This document shows positions 62,784 through 64,000 of a stretch of DNA of 64,000 nucleotides, one piece after another. The notes under the pieces are model-generated. The model was not told where the DNA came from. It worked only from the letters and a program-made list of their open reading frames with translations, and ran no database searches. Position 1 is the first letter of the stretch; each line of letters starts with the position of its first letter. Source of the stretch: Oceanicella actignis (GTDB lineage Bacteria > Pseudomonadota > Alphaproteobacteria > Rhodobacterales > Rhodobacteraceae); assembly GCF_008124525.1 (NCBI RefSeq), contig NZ_VNHJ01000009.1, forward strand, positions 62,001 to 126,000, read 5' to 3'. Position numbers and translations under genes: made by a program.

Positions 62784-63419
62784 ATGAGCTTCGACACCGC
62801 CATGACCCGCCGCGGCGCGCTGCGCCTTTCGCTGGGCGTCCTGGCCGCCGCCCCGCTGATGACCGCCGCCGGCGCGCGCGCCGAACAGTCCGCGCCCGAA
62901 TTCGTGCTGGGCGAGCAGGTCATGGGCGATCCCGACGCGCCGGTGACGGTGATCGAATACGCCTCGCTCACCTGCCCCCATTGCCGCCGCTTCCATGAAA
63001 CCGTGTTTCCGCGGCTCAAGCGCGAATACATCGACACGGGCAAGGTGCGCCTGATCTACCGCGAGGTCTATTTCGACCGTCTGGGCCTGTGGGGCGGCAT
63101 GCTGGCGCGCTGCGGCGGCAAGGACCGCTATTTCGGCTTCATCGACGCGCTGCTGCGCGGGCAGGAGAACTGGACCCGCGCCGACGACGTGATGGCCGAG
63201 TTCAAGAAGATCGGCCGCCTGGGCGGGCTGACCGACGAGCAGGTCGAGGCCTGCCTGCGCGACGAGGACAAGGCCCGCGCCCTGGTCGAGATGTATCAGG
63301 GCTACCGCGACGACCCGCGCCTGACCGGCACGCCGACCCTGATCGTCGGCGAAGAGAAGGTCGAGCAGCCCAGCTTCGAGCGCCTCTCCGCCGCGATCGA
63401 CAAGGCGCTGGCGGGCTGA
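62784..63419 (+). CDS. DsbA-family thioredoxin-fold oxidoreductase, exported
   Basis: Periplasmic thiol-disulfide enzyme of 211 residues. A signal of Tat character ([26 protein letters not shown], about residues 8-33) precedes a DSBA-like domain. The active site is C64-P-H-C67 in [10 protein letters not shown], the DsbA-type CPHC. The cis-Pro is in [11 protein letters not shown] near residue 176. It resembles DsbA-like proteins encoded just before smc in many relatives. The start has GGAAGGA. Confidence 0.93.
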   Translation: MSFDTAMTRRGALRLSLGVLAAAPLMTAAGARAEQSAPEFVLGEQVMGDPDAPVTVIEYASLTCPHCRRFHETVFPRLKREYIDTGKVRLIYREVYFDRLGLWGGMLARCGGKDRYFGFIDALLRGQENWTRADDVMAEFKKIGRLGGLTDEQVEACLRDEDKARALVEMYQGYRDDPRLTGTPTLIVGEEKVEQPSFERLSAAIDKALAG

Positions 63420-63440
63420 TCCCAACATATGGGGGTCCGA

Positions 63441-63470
63441 GCGGCGCGCGCTTCAACATCTGCGCGCCGC
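63441..63470 (+). terminator. Hairpin after the DsbA-like gene
   Basis: GCGGCGCGC (63441-63449) and GCGCGCCGC (63462-63470) form a perfect 9-pair stem with a 12-base loop, 21 bases after the stop. No T-tract. Confidence 0.45.
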
Positions 63471-63474
63471 GGAC

Positions 63475-63518
63475 TTGACAGCAGCGCCGTGGCCCCGAGA
63501 CTTGTCAGATCGGGAATC
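63475..63518 (+). promoter_or_regulatory. Putative smc promoter with a nearby GANTC site
   Basis: Consensus -35 TTGACA (63475-63480), a 17-base spacer and AGACTT (63498-63503) as a weak -10. TGACA and TGTCA form an inverted repeat across it. GAATC (63514-63518) is a CcrM target between the promoter and the GTG start. Confidence 0.5.
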
Positions 63519-63531
63519 GACGGGGCCGCGC

Positions 63532-64000
63532 GTGCAGTTCGTCAGACTCAGGCTTCAGGGCTTCAAGAGCTTCGTGGACCCCACGGAGCTCGTCATCGCG
63601 CCCGGCCTGACGGGCGTGGTCGGGCCGAACGGCTGCGGCAAGTCGAACCTGCTCGAGGCGCTGCGCTGGGTGATGGGCGAAAGCTCGGCGCGGGCCATGC
63701 GCGGCGGCGCCATGGAGGACGTGATCTTCGCCGGCGCCGCCAGCCGCCCGCCGCGCAGCTTCGCCGAGGTGTCGCTGCTGATCGACAACGCCGAGCGCCG
63801 CGCGCCGCCCGGCTTCAACGATTCCGACACGATCGAGATCGTCCGCCGCATCACCCGCGAGGCCGGCTCGGCCTACAAGGCCAACGGCAAGGAGGTGCGC
63901 GCGCGCGACGTGCGCATGATGTTCGCCGACGCGGCGACGGGCGCGCACTCGCCCGCGCTGGTGCGCCAGGGGCAGATCTCCGAGCTCATCAACGCGCGGC
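63532..64000 (+). CDS. smc: Chromosome segregation protein SMC, 5' part
   Basis: Structural maintenance of chromosomes ATPase; the gene runs off the window, leaving 156 residues. The GTG start gives [22 protein letters not shown], the normal SMC opening. Walker [10 protein letters not shown] is at residues 31-39, followed by [26 protein letters not shown], the conserved SMC head sequence. The Q-loop region [14 protein letters not shown] is at the window's edge. Placed after dsbA-like and DUF721 genes, as in related genomes. Confidence 0.96.
   Translation, partial: MQFVRLRLQGFKSFVDPTELVIAPGLTGVVGPNGCGKSNLLEALRWVMGESSARAMRGGAMEDVIFAGAASRPPRSFAEVSLLIDNAERRAPPGFNDSDTIEIVRRITREAGSAYKANGKEVRARDVRMMFADAATGAHSPALVRQGQISELINAR

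Overview
The window looks like chromosomal DNA of a very GC-rich (by eye about 70% or more) alphaproteobacterium of the Rhodobacterales. The pointers are a CcrM GANTC methyltransferase, a TrgA-family membrane protein, a DUF6280-type small protein, a short-form HisG with HisZ, a mutY / DUF721 / dsbA / smc neighbourhood, and a two-gene lysis cassette of the kind that releases gene transfer agents (GTAs). Nearly all of it is core genome. I see no insertion sequence, integrase, CRISPR array, tRNA or rRNA. Because the GC is so high, long open frames run antisense to most real genes and were discarded.

Layout. 1-2.6 kb: ychF, pth and rplY (ribosome-associated housekeeping, minus strand). 2.8-5.8 kb: lutABC for L-lactate oxidation, behind a GntR-like operator. 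5.8-8.7 kb: an alpha/beta hydrolase divergent from an acyl-CoA dehydrogenase. 9.1-12.6 kb: pyruvate carboxylase. 12.6-20 kb: a small-domain methyltransferase, then the outer-membrane assembly pair tamA-tamB. 20.1-21.6 kb: endolysin plus three-TM holin. 21.6-24.3 kb: metallopeptidase, hemF, Nudix hydrolase and two small conserved proteins (minus). 24.4-32 kb: phytase-like esterase, AidB-like dehydrogenase, glutathione transferase, DUF2855 protein and an acyl-CoA synthetase. 32-36 kb: secreted small protein, cation/proton antiporter, cyclopropane-fatty-acid synthase and TrgA. 36-40.4 kb: pheST and mscL. 40.6-43.4 kb: alanine dehydrogenase with a divergent Lrp/AsnC regulator, then azlCD. 43.5-48 kb: a tightly coupled fdhD-mobA-mobB-moeA-MFS operon for molybdenum cofactor work. 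48.2-52.6 kb: a strongly diverged panC homologue and hisS-hisZ-hisG. 53.3-58.7 kb: apbE and a TAXI-type TRAP transporter. 58.7-64 kb: rnhB, ccrM, mutY, a DUF721 protein, a DsbA-like thioredoxin and the start of smc.

Links between genes. Carbon metabolism recurs: lactate to pyruvate (lut), pyruvate to oxaloacetate (pyc), alanine to pyruvate (ald), and acyl-CoA entry and oxidation (synthetase and two dehydrogenases). Cell-cycle control is a second thread: ccrM has GANTC sites in its own promoter, smc has one close by, and a CtrA-like half-site sits in the putative promoter of the lysis cassette. The observations most worth follow-up are the lysis cassette with its CtrA-like box, the PanC homologue that has lost several active-site residues, the symmetric operator between ald and lrp, and a run of unusual tandem repeats upstream of hisS.
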